Assembly: GCA_029558515.1 (NCBI GenBank)
Contig: JAKQEM010000042.1
Span: forward strand, 62,001 to 126,000
Origin: a bacterium
GTDB lineage: Bacteria > Patescibacteriota > Gracilibacteria > Peribacterales > Peribacteraceae
Direction: 5' to 3'
Length of the DNA: 64,000 bases
The stretch's first letter is position 1. The number at the start of each line of letters is the position of its first letter. A model generated the notes under the pieces. The model saw only the letters and a list, made by a program, of their open reading frames with translations, made no database searches and was not told the origin of the DNA. The translations under genes were made by a program, and so were the position numbers. Below, in pieces: positions 26,374 through 34,735 of the stretch.

Positions 26374-27954
26374 TTAAAATTGCATGTCGAGAATGTTTCC
26401 AAAGCTGCCGCTACCGCGGTCGTCGCTGTGATCCGGATACATGAACTTCTTCCAGCCCGAACTCATGTCCATATCCGCTTTGGAGAGACCTTTATTGAGT
26501 TCGCCAAGACTCAGGGGCCTGCCCCGTCCCCGCATCTCAAGTAGCGGTAGTATGAGAATGGCAAATGCATCCGCGAGATCGTCGTAGCGCTCATTGCCGA
26601 AGCCCACGAGCTGCTCGATCAGTCGCTCACATCCAGTCATCGGGAACCGCACACGTCCCGATTGAATAAGATGCGATGCCAAAGCGAGGCGCGAACGCTT
26701 GTCTTGCCCTTTCGTCGGCACGCCTGTGGCGGGAAATCGGGCAGCATCCAGCTGTTCGATCAATCCACGCTGGAAGCCAACATCTTCAATGAAGAGGTCT
26801 GTTTTCTCACCGCCGCCGAGCACGAGAGATACAGACTTCGCCCGTTCGATTGTCTCAAGAAAGCTCAAGTGCTCATTGACGGGGTTCGGAAGAATATAGA
26901 TCACCATATCCTCGCCGTAGCCGTACATCCGTCCCGAGACCATCGCGGTATTGTCTGCACCATCTTCCTTCGAGATCGCGGGATCGATGCCGGTTGCGAT
27001 AGTGCGGAATGGCAGCTTGTCTTCGTCATCGGGAAATTTGCCGTAGTACGTGATCCACGAGGGTTGGATAAGCCGCTCCAGATCCGGAATGATCCGAAGC
27101 ATGTACTCCCGCTGCCATGCTGCCTCGCTCCCCACGCGCTGCCGCTCTGTTTCAATGGTGCGTACTGTCGGATATTTTCCTGGCCAGAGGCAGTTACCTT
27201 CGTTATTCAGGATCGGATACTCCCGAAACACGCCCTGCATCGTCCCGCTCGCAATCTCACGCTGTAGCCGCCGGAGCAGACAATCTTCATGCAGAAGGTT
27301 GCCCACGAATACGATGCGCGTGCTTCTGTCACCTGCAGGAATCAGTTCTCCCTTTACCCACGCATATGTCTTGTCCCTACCCTCGCGGGTCTTCACGGAC
27401 TGCAGATCCTCAATATCATCACAAATGATCAAGTCCGGACGGAATTCCTTATGACGTAGTCCTCGAACGGATTGATCGATGCTGACTGCCATGATCTTCG
27501 CGTTGTAGCTCCCGATGACAAGGCAGCTATTGCGCCATTCATCCTCTTCCTCGTGGTACGGCCACAGGTCGTCGTGCAGGAGCTTATTATTCTCCAGTTC
27601 CTCTTTGATGTTTTTCAGGTGCTGCCGCGCCTGAGCCTGTGTCTGGCCGACAAGCAGGATGAATTTCTTCCCCGGCTTTCCCAAGATCGACCAAAGCACG
27701 AACGACATGTTCATGATGGTCGATTTGGCAGATCCACGAAATGCCGTGATGACGATGGTCTGCAGTCCGTCATTCTCAGTTAACCGGAACATGTCTTTCT
27801 GGAATGCTGCCGTCCGGTACTTCACGTAGTGGGAGAAATAGCAGTGGAAGAAAATCTCATGATGTTCCTGCGTGAGCTTGCGCCGAGCTTTCCGGTCACG
27901 CAGCATCAGTGCCACCAGTTGTTCCATCCGTGGAGGGAGGTTGTGGTTGGTCAT
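26374..27954 (-). CDS. terL: Terminase large subunit, first copy
   Basis: 526 residues from ATG 27954. Walker A GSAKST is at 74-79 (TAFRGSAKSTI), Walker B LIICDDIED is near 179-180, and the nuclease centre is TGIDPAISKEDGADNTA with YDDLADAFA. It powers packaging of phage DNA into proheads. It overlaps the small-subunit gene and is followed 16 bp later by its paralog. No portal or capsid gene is present in the window, so either the heads come from elsewhere or the element is remnant or satellite-like. Confidence 0.92.
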   Translation of the reverse strand: MTNHNLPPRMEQLVALMLRDRKARRKLTQEHHEIFFHCYFSHYVKYRTAAFQKDMFRLTENDGLQTIVITAFRGSAKSTIMNMSFVLWSILGKPGKKFILLVGQTQAQARQHLKNIKEELENNKLLHDDLWPYHEEEDEWRNSCLVIGSYNAKIMAVSIDQSVRGLRHKEFRPDLIICDDIEDLQSVKTREGRDKTYAWVKGELIPAGDRSTRIVFVGNLLHEDCLLRRLQREIASGTMQGVFREYPILNNEGNCLWPGKYPTVRTIETERQRVGSEAAWQREYMLRIIPDLERLIQPSWITYYGKFPDDEDKLPFRTIATGIDPAISKEDGADNTAMVSGRMYGYGEDMVIYILPNPVNEHLSFLETIERAKSVSLVLGGGEKTDLFIEDVGFQRGLIEQLDAARFPATGVPTKGQDKRSRLALASHLIQSGRVRFPMTGCERLIEQLVGFGNERYDDLADAFAILILPLLEMRGRGRPLSLGELNKGLSKADMDMSSGWKKFMYPDHSDDRGSGSFGNILDMQF

Positions 27955-28402
27955 GGGAGGAAGTGGAAGATGAAAGAGCGACATCCTCGTCTCCAAGGGA
28001 TGCCATCTTGAGAGCTTCGGTAATTGCAGCTTCCTGTTCGGGCGTCAGTGCATCGTTGTCCTGTTTGATACGCGCAGTCACCTCGAGCTTGTTGTTGTAA
28101 TTGGGGTTACGGTGCTTGAGCCAGTACATGACCGCGCCCAAATTATTGTCGCGGATCGCGGCGAGGAGTTGGCTCTCGGCCATGTCATTGACCAGATGCG
28201 TGCCTTCGGCCAGCGCTTCGTCTGCTGCCTTGGAAAATTCTGCATCCTCCTTTTTCCAGCGGTAGTAGGTCGCCCTCCCTACGCCGGATTTTTCGCAGGC
28301 GATGGAGACGATCGGCACTTTTTTCAGTTGCTCAAGCAGCAAAGCCTGCTCGCGGGCTTTGCGTGCTTCGATAACACCTGATGGCTCTTTCTTATTTGTC
28401 AT
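27896..28402 (-). CDS. terS: Terminase small subunit-like HTH protein
   Basis: 168 residues. The N-terminal part (KVPIVSIACEKSGVGRATYYRWKKEDAEFSKAADEAL) is the helix-turn-helix of phage terminase small subunits (phBC6A51-type), which bind the packaging site. A helical part (LLAAIRDNNLGAVMYWLKHRNPNYNNK) and a Ser/Thr-rich tail follow. It directly precedes and overlaps terL. Confidence 0.82.
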   Translation of the reverse strand: MTNKKEPSGVIEARKAREQALLLEQLKKVPIVSIACEKSGVGRATYYRWKKEDAEFSKAADEALAEGTHLVNDMAESQLLAAIRDNNLGAVMYWLKHRNPNYNNKLEVTARIKQDNDALTPEQEAAITEALKMASLGDEDVALSSSTSSHDQPQPPSTDGTTGGTDAA

Positions 28403-29171
28403 GATGCTTTGGGGAAGGAAGTTTCTGTGCGTCGGTGCCCGTCAGTTTTTCAAAACGGCGAATGATCACCTCGCAGTACTTCGGATCGAGCTCCACGGCG
28501 ATGCACTTGCGCTTCGTCTGCTCGCAGGCGATCAATGTGCTGCCGCTCCCGGCGAATGGTTCGTAGACCGTGTCACCGATCCGTGAGCTATTGAGGATTA
28601 ACTGACGCAGGAGGCCTACAGGCTTCATTGTCGGATGAAGAACGCTTTTTGTGGGCTTCGGATAGACAATGACGCTCTTATCCTTGGATCGACGGAACTC
28701 ATGGACGCCAAGCCATCCATAAGCGATCAGTTCATGCTGAGGGAGATAGTCGAGACGCCCAACGATGGCTTGGGTCTTCACCCACACGAGCAGCTGTGCT
28801 AGATGGCACCCGGCGTCCTGCATGCCGTCCCGCAGCGGGAACACCATCTTGTCGGAATTGAAGATGTAGAGAGCGTTTTTGCGCTGCAGGAAAGGCTTTA
28901 CGGTTTCGATCCATCGGCGGGTAAAGATACGGTACTCGCCGTCGCTCTGCAGATGGTCATTCTTGATCGCCGTATGTGCCGTCTTCGCTTTGCGGAATTC
29001 TTCCTTCCCCTCAACATACGCAATGCCATAGGGAGGGTCGGTCAGGATGAGGGACACTTTCTTCTTGCCGATAACGTTACTCACAAGAGTCGTATCCATG
29101 CAGTCGCCGCAGGCGAGGATATGTTCTCTGAGCACGAATCGGTCGCCGGGTTTAATCGTGAACTTTGTCAT
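28392..29171 (-). CDS. Site-specific DNA methyltransferase
   Basis: 259 residues, beta-type amino-methyltransferase. TDPPYG catalytic motif is near residue 45, and the AdoMet motif YEPFAGSGSTLIACEQ comes after it, followed by the typical IAVELDPKYCEVIIRRFEKLTG end. No restriction partner is adjacent, so it is probably an orphan phage-type methylase protecting element DNA. It overlaps terS by 11 bp and the following methylase by 4 bp. Confidence 0.92.
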   Translation of the reverse strand: MTKFTIKPGDRFVLREHILACGDCMDTTLVSNVIGKKKVSLILTDPPYGIAYVEGKEEFRKAKTAHTAIKNDHLQSDGEYRIFTRRWIETVKPFLQRKNALYIFNSDKMVFPLRDGMQDAGCHLAQLLVWVKTQAIVGRLDYLPQHELIAYGWLGVHEFRRSKDKSVIVYPKPTKSVLHPTMKPVGLLRQLILNSSRIGDTVYEPFAGSGSTLIACEQTKRKCIAVELDPKYCEVIIRRFEKLTGTDAQKLPSPKHHDK

Positions 29172-30469
29172 GATTTAAGGAGGGAAGCCTTCGTGCCTGT
29201 GAGAGCCTCGAAGCGGCGGATAATGAGGTCGCAAAACACCGGCTCCACTTCCATGAGAAATGCCCGGCGCTTAAGCTGTTCGCAGGCAATGAGGGTGGAA
29301 CCGGAACCGCCGAACAAGTCGAGGACTGTGTCCCCGGGCTTCGTGCAACGGCGCAGAGGTTTTTCGTGAAGGGTTGGCGGTTTTTCTGTTGGATGCTCGT
29401 ACAGGGAATTATGGATGCGCCTCGCCATCCATATGTCGAGCACATCTAAAATATCATCCACGGCGCGGTTACCACTTCCGATCTCCTTATTCAAAATCTC
29501 CGTCATGCTCCGCAGATTTTTATTGAGGTAGGGCTTGCCGCGGATTCCGTAGACACACGGCTCGTAGCATTTGGAGAAAGCGACCTCCAGCGTCACGTTC
29601 ATGTTGTTTTTGATCCACAGACAGGTTCGCTGTGGCTTGAGTCCTATCTCCGCGTAGAGCGTGTGCAGGAGGCCGATGTAACTGTGGTCGCAGTAGCAAA
29701 AGAAATGACAATCCTGTTTTGCGATATCGAGCGCATTTTTGTAGGTACGCAGCAGGAATTCCCGGTATTCCTCATCGGATTTATTGTCCTTCGTCTTGCC
29801 GCCGTAGCGCATGGAGTGACCGACACCCTCGTTATAGTTGAGATTGATGTTGTAGGGCGGGTCGAGATACACCATGTCCGGCTTCACCTTCCCAACGAGC
29901 TTGCGGACATCATCTGGATTTGTGGCATCGCCGCAAAGGAGCCGATGATTTCCGAGCGCAATCATCTGTCCCGGCTTCGTCTTGGGTTTCTTGATGGCTT
30001 CCAGCTCCTTTTCAATATCGAACCCGTCATCCTCCGCTTCCAGCATCCCGTCCCAGATGCTCGAGAGTTCGCTGTCCCCGAACCCCACATCCATGAGCAC
30101 ATCGATCTCAAACGCCTTTAGCTTCTCCCAATCCCATTCTCCCGTCGTGCGGTTGAGTCGGAGATTCAATTCTTTCTCTTCCTTCAGCTTCGGAAGATTG
30201 ATATACACGGTCGGTACCGATTTCATTCCAAGTCTCTTTGCCGCTTCTAGCCGCATGTGGCCGCCAATGACAATGTTCTTTCGTTTTGGTGCGCCATTCA
30301 CGATCACTGGATCGACGAATCCGAACTTCCGGATGCTGTCGGTGAGCCGCTCGAGCGCGGATTCATCCCATTTACGGGGATTGTAGGTCGCAGGGACAAG
30401 ATCATCGATCGGTACCGCCGCGATCCGTAGATCGGGTGGAAGCGTTGTGGTAGCATGTTTGGATGCCAT
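29168..30469 (-). CDS. ParB-like nuclease domain - DNA methyltransferase fusion
   Basis: 433 residues. Residues about 15-120 are a ParB N-terminal-like domain (NPRKWDESALERLTDSIRKFGFVDPVIV, VIGGHMRLEAAKRLG in fragments). The methyltransferase follows, with VYLDPPYNI as catalytic motif and LDLFGGSGSTLIACEQ as AdoMet motif. This fusion is common in phages and mobile elements. It shares its C-terminal 30 residues pattern with the next gene and overlaps it by 4 bp, so the two methylases are translated together. Confidence 0.92.
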   Translation of the reverse strand: MASKHATTTLPPDLRIAAVPIDDLVPATYNPRKWDESALERLTDSIRKFGFVDPVIVNGAPKRKNIVIGGHMRLEAAKRLGMKSVPTVYINLPKLKEEKELNLRLNRTTGEWDWEKLKAFEIDVLMDVGFGDSELSSIWDGMLEAEDDGFDIEKELEAIKKPKTKPGQMIALGNHRLLCGDATNPDDVRKLVGKVKPDMVYLDPPYNINLNYNEGVGHSMRYGGKTKDNKSDEEYREFLLRTYKNALDIAKQDCHFFCYCDHSYIGLLHTLYAEIGLKPQRTCLWIKNNMNVTLEVAFSKCYEPCVYGIRGKPYLNKNLRSMTEILNKEIGSGNRAVDDILDVLDIWMARRIHNSLYEHPTEKPPTLHEKPLRRCTKPGDTVLDLFGGSGSTLIACEQLKRRAFLMEVEPVFCDLIIRRFEALTGTKASLLKS

Positions 30470-30529
30470 AAAGGAAAAGGTGCGGGGAGATAAACACCTT
30501 CCGTTATAGCCATTTCAGACCGGTTTTTT

Positions 30530-31678
30530 TCATGCTTGCCGCATACGTGCCGCTTCTTCGACTTTTGCTCTCCGTTCCAACCTTTTTTGCTTGTTTGTAT
30601 GCTCTTTTATGCAACGAGGTTCCGCACATGTCCACTGTTCCTTTTTGTTCGGACGAGGGACGAAGGGCGTATGGCAAATCTCGCAGTACCGCTGCAACTC
30701 ATTGAGAACATCTTTCACTGAATGTTTCTTAGCTGTAAGTGCATAAAGAAAATCATTGAGGATCATGATCATACGGTTTGTCTCTTCTGCACTAACCAGT
30801 GTTTTCTCCTGTACTTCGATACGGTATTCCTTGATGGATTTTCGAGTGCTCAGAACACTCTGCTTTGCAAGAAATGTCAGCCAAGATCCAATTTCTTCAG
30901 TACTGAACTTATACCGCTTTAGGATGTCTTTTGCTTCTTTCTTCATTGCGGGTAGCTGCTCGCTTGTGAAATCAAGCTGCCATTCTTCTTGAGCATATTT
31001 TTCTCCTACTTCTTTCTGTACTTGGTCGAAGCGTTCGTAACCATACTGAACCCATCGATCGTGCATTTCTTCAGCGGCAAGGTAGAAACCGAGAAAATGA
31101 TAGAGGGGAGCAACTTTATCATTGATGAACGTTTTCACACGACTGCCAGCCAGAGGAGTAAAATCGCTGTAGTAACGTATAGCATCTCGGATGATCCGTA
31201 GAGCGATAATCTGCCGCTTTTCATAAAGCAATTCATATACATTTCCGGCCTTCTCCATATCTGTAATAAAATATGAATGTTGGCGCTTCTGCCATTTAAA
31301 ATACTGTTGTGCAGCTGGAAAGCTCACAAGATTGTGCGGCTCGTACCACTTCATCCAATCATCGCCACCCATCGATAAGGCATTCGTCATGTAGTACGGC
31401 GTATCTTCTACTTTCTCTGGCTTGAACTTATCGATATGTTCCGGGGCTACGAAGCGCCACTCACGTTCACCATTGAAGACGGCATAGATTTTGCGAAACT
31501 CACCGCAGCCAAGATCGACTCTTACTGCTGGATAAAGCAGGCCGATCTGGTGGAACTCTTCCAGATTTTCAATCGTCACATTGATCCCATTCTCTCCACA
31601 ATATTTACAAAAATCATCCTTCGTCAAAAGTGTGCTCTGCCGGAACGGTGATTGAGTTTTGATTGTCGGAATTTCCAT
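30530..31678 (-). CDS. Hypothetical protein with C-terminal CGNR-like zinc finger
   Basis: 382 residues, mostly helical. The C-terminus RYCEICHTPFVPRPNKKEQ...CAEPRCIKEHTNKQKRLERR places four Cys like the CGNR/RNA- or DNA-binding zinc fingers at the end of some regulators. N-terminal CKYCGENG may form another metal site. It is divergent from the vWA-MoxR operon across 120 bp, which makes a regulatory role conceivable, but no function is assigned. Confidence 0.62.
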   Translation of the reverse strand: MEIPTIKTQSPFRQSTLLTKDDFCKYCGENGINVTIENLEEFHQIGLLYPAVRVDLGCGEFRKIYAVFNGEREWRFVAPEHIDKFKPEKVEDTPYYMTNALSMGGDDWMKWYEPHNLVSFPAAQQYFKWQKRQHSYFITDMEKAGNVYELLYEKRQIIALRIIRDAIRYYSDFTPLAGSRVKTFINDKVAPLYHFLGFYLAAEEMHDRWVQYGYERFDQVQKEVGEKYAQEEWQLDFTSEQLPAMKKEAKDILKRYKFSTEEIGSWLTFLAKQSVLSTRKSIKEYRIEVQEKTLVSAEETNRMIMILNDFLYALTAKKHSVKDVLNELQRYCEICHTPFVPRPNKKEQWTCAEPRCIKEHTNKQKRLERRAKVEEAARMRQA

Positions 31679-31752
31679 ACAAAAGAAGTATAAGTGTTAT
31701 ATCTATTCATTTACCAATCGTCCTAAAAGGCTTAATTTAAGGCAGTTTGACG

Positions 31753-31781
31753 TTCAATTTCCTATAGTTTTATGGTATAAT
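31753..31781 (+). promoter_or_regulatory. Promoter of the vWA-MoxR-DGR operon
   Basis: TTCAAT (31753-31758), 17-bp spacer, consensus TATAAT (31776-31781), 17 bp before the ATG of the vWA protein. Confidence 0.6.
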
Positions 31782-31798
31782 AATTAGAGAAATTGTAA

Positions 31799-34705
31799 AT
31801 GCCCATGCCTACTCCACGATCAGGTCCCGGCGATGAACTAGGAGAACAAGATTCTCCAGAGAATCCTCTTTCTAATGCTCCTGAGCGACAAGGGGAAGAA
31901 AGATCCGAACTTATAGACGCTACTCGCGGAACACTTTCTGCTCGCGCAAAGGAAGCAATCGAATTGCCACCGAATCGCACTGTTCTCGATATTCCTATTG
32001 AGTTTGGCAGTGAAGGAAAGAAAATTGAAACGCAAAATAGAAAAGGTACATATGTCGTTCAAATAAATGCCATGCGCTTTCGCAGCCGCGAAGATGCAGA
32101 ACGTGCCGGCATTCTTCAGGCGGCGTACCTTCGTTCTCTCCGCGACCACTTGCAGTCCGAAACAGGTAAGGCATTTGAAGCATTGCAATCATTCGGTACT
32201 GCTGCTCACAACGCTCTACGCTTCAAGGGGCTCAAGATGATGTCGGAGTGGGAAAAGGGAGAGACTTCTCCTGTGACAGCTGCCACTGAAATACCTCTCA
32301 CCCTTGCACAAATCTTTGACCGTAGCATTGAGCACTACGTTCTTACGGGAAGGTTGCCCGAAGCGATTCCGAATGAAGTTCGACAGGCGCTGGAAAAGAT
32401 TCCAGGCCGACAAGGAAAAAGCGCTCTCGATTTCATTGCAGAGAACAGTCGATCACTCCGAAGCAGCGCGAAGCTCTACGAAGAACACATCGCTCCACTC
32501 CGCGAGCGTCTCAAGGAAGAGGATGGCGAGAAGCGGATGACCGAGCGCGACGATTACGTACCGCCTGACGGGAAAGGAGAGCAGGCACCGCTTGATCCGG
32601 AAAGCGTGCGATGGAGAGTAGAGCCATTCGTGGGCGGCTACTACCGTCAGCAATTATTCCGATACGACCCAAGCGCACAAAGAATCGTCGCTGAGCCGAC
32701 AGATAAAACGGAGTTCCGTCTCACGGATGTTCCGGAAAATATCGATGAATTGCAGCGCTACACGTTCCGCGGAGTATTTGTTCCCGGCGAAGAGAACCGC
32801 ATCCCATTCCCCGAAAAGGGACTGCCTCTTCCTGACACTCTTGATCCAAAAGGAACACTCCGGCTCTACAGAAGTTCGGCAGGCATTTTTTCTCTGGAGG
32901 AAAAGCAGGAAGGCACCGTCACTGAACCCATGCAGTATTCTTTTGAGTTCGTTCTTGCCCGTAATAGCGATAACCGTATCAATGACGAACCAACCGAAGC
33001 AGATATGAGAACCATCGAGGGTCCGCTTGATACAACTGCGGAAGATTTACTTTCGGGTTTGAAGCGAAATACTTTCCTCGGCAAAGCAGATCGCGGACGT
33101 GCAATCGTGTTTGCCACACGCAAGCAATTTATGTATCCGAAGGATGAGGAGATGTCTGCAATGGATGAACGATACAGGGTTGCAGGAGCAAGCCTTCATC
33201 CTGAAATGGCCGATCTCAAGCTCGCGGACTGCCATTGGAGCAACATTCGGGCGTCTGATTTGGGGCGCAGATTGGATGTTCCCATGCGCACTCCAAGCGG
33301 CTTTTTCGTCACACGTCATCCCGATGTAGATTTCGCTCCCATTGGAGGCATCGGGCATGCTTGGAGTGAACGATGGGATGAGACATCGCAGCAATGGATT
33401 CGCACTGATGCCACGCCGCCGAAGCAAAATGAGGATGAAGATGAAGAGAATGAGGAAGATCAACCAGCAGCCGCCCCTGCCGCCGCAGGAGAAAGAGAGA
33501 CGAAGGTCGGTGAAAATGACGCAGAGAACGAAGTGGAGGAAACCGGAGTCCTTGAAATGAATGAAGACGAGATCGCAAAGCTGCTGGAACTTGTGACGCA
33601 ATCTGCTCCTTCAGCTCAGGAGGTTGCGGAAGAATTATTCAGGCAGCGCACGAATGTATCGGCGGCTGACTGGAAAAAAGTGGAAGGATTTGTGGAGACG
33701 GTAAATGCCGCTCAAGTCGCACCCGAGGCACAGATTCCTGAAACACCGGAGTTACTGCGCCACTTCCGCGAACGTATTACGGCTCCGAAGGGAACACTAG
33801 AACGAGAGTGGCAGAAGCTTTTCTGCCTTATCTGCACACATCGTGAGGTGCGCCGTCGCAAGTTTCCCGGCAATGTTCGCCAAAGCGAGAGCACAACGGG
33901 ACTCGATAATCCCGTAGATGCCTACATTGATATTATGGCTGACGAAAGCGATCCGATGGGATTTGGCATTGATACACGGAGACCGGAGACCATCCTTGAT
34001 GTGAAAGCGTTCGAGGAGGATGCGCTCGTCGATCTCACATCCTCCATGAACGATACGGATAACTATGGAAACGTGATGCGTGTGGAGCAAAAGAAAATGA
34101 TTCTCTCGCTTCTGTATCATCTCATGGAACTGAACGAGGAACTGAATGATTCCCGTGTGCGCTCCACGCTCCGCACGCCGCTCAAAATTCGTTCCGAGAT
34201 CTATTCCATTCATGGCCAAGGCAAAAAGAACCAAGGACAATTTGCCCGTCTCAAAGCTGCGGATGAAGATATTACGGAAGCAGCGCTCGTCCATCTTGCG
34301 CGCGAACTCGATCAGACCACGCCCGGTGCAGGGGATTTCTTGAGTGCACTTCAGGCTTACAGAAAAGGAATATCTCCCGAAACTCTGCAAAGAATTCGCT
34401 CGGGAGATATGGTCAAACTGCTTACAATCTATTCCGATGGCAACCACTGGTGCTCCAACTGCGGCTCGGAATCCTGCAATGTCCAGATCCATGCAGATCG
34501 CGTTCGCGCAGCGCAGGAGGAAATCGCCAAAATCCGAGAGCTTGGTATCATTGTGCAGGGCATCGGATTCACGAAAAAAGCTGAAGCGATCAGGCTTATG
34601 TGCCATGATCCCAATGAGCCGGGCGGTGCCGTTGTGGTTAATGATGTCTCTCGTGCCGTTTCAGCCAGACATACGATGCTGACCAAGCATTTGCGTAATC
34701 TATAA
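31799..34705 (+). CDS. Transglutaminase-like protease - vWA domain protein
   Basis: 968 residues, cytoplasmic (no signal). A transglutaminase-like fold is visible at about 455-545: Cys478 (LADCHW), His520 (GIGHAW) and Asp537 (WIRTDATPP) in the canonical Cys-His-Asp order, with RLDVPMRTPSGFF matching the usual 'GIPARxVxGY' strand. An acidic Glu/Asp-rich linker follows. The C-terminal third is a vWA domain of CobT/MoxR-partner type, with MIDAS DLTSS (Asp745, Thr747, Ser749) and LTIYSDGNHW, plus an inserted CSNCGSESC. vWA proteins are standard partners of MoxR ATPases, and the next gene encodes one 30 bp away. I infer that the protease is an effector controlled through vWA and ATPase. Confidence 0.82.
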   Translation: MPMPTPRSGPGDELGEQDSPENPLSNAPERQGEERSELIDATRGTLSARAKEAIELPPNRTVLDIPIEFGSEGKKIETQNRKGTYVVQINAMRFRSREDAERAGILQAAYLRSLRDHLQSETGKAFEALQSFGTAAHNALRFKGLKMMSEWEKGETSPVTAATEIPLTLAQIFDRSIEHYVLTGRLPEAIPNEVRQALEKIPGRQGKSALDFIAENSRSLRSSAKLYEEHIAPLRERLKEEDGEKRMTERDDYVPPDGKGEQAPLDPESVRWRVEPFVGGYYRQQLFRYDPSAQRIVAEPTDKTEFRLTDVPENIDELQRYTFRGVFVPGEENRIPFPEKGLPLPDTLDPKGTLRLYRSSAGIFSLEEKQEGTVTEPMQYSFEFVLARNSDNRINDEPTEADMRTIEGPLDTTAEDLLSGLKRNTFLGKADRGRAIVFATRKQFMYPKDEEMSAMDERYRVAGASLHPEMADLKLADCHWSNIRASDLGRRLDVPMRTPSGFFVTRHPDVDFAPIGGIGHAWSERWDETSQQWIRTDATPPKQNEDEDEENEEDQPAAAPAAAGERETKVGENDAENEVEETGVLEMNEDEIAKLLELVTQSAPSAQEVAEELFRQRTNVSAADWKKVEGFVETVNAAQVAPEAQIPETPELLRHFRERITAPKGTLEREWQKLFCLICTHREVRRRKFPGNVRQSESTTGLDNPVDAYIDIMADESDPMGFGIDTRRPETILDVKAFEEDALVDLTSSMNDTDNYGNVMRVEQKKMILSLLYHLMELNEELNDSRVRSTLRTPLKIRSEIYSIHGQGKKNQGQFARLKAADEDITEAALVHLARELDQTTPGAGDFLSALQAYRKGISPETLQRIRSGDMVKLLTIYSDGNHWCSNCGSESCNVQIHADRVRAAQEEIAKIRELGIIVQGIGFTKKAEAIRLMCHDPNEPGGAVVVNDVSRAVSARHTMLTKHLRNL

Positions 34706-34718
34706 ATTAGTGTATAAT
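34691..34718 (+). promoter_or_regulatory. Possible promoter before the MoxR-VR gene
   Basis: TTGCGT (34691-34696), 16-bp spacer, TATAAT (34713-34718), 17 bp before the ATG. It overlaps the end of the vWA gene, so it would be an internal operon promoter. Confidence 0.5.
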
Positions 34719-34735
34719 ATTAAGAAAGCTTACCT

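Noticed and set aside
31799-34705. vWA protein as a chelatase (CobT-like) subunit
   Set aside because: No cobaltochelatase CobN or CobS and no cobalamin genes nearby; the transglutaminase-like module and the MoxR-VR neighbour fit a different role.
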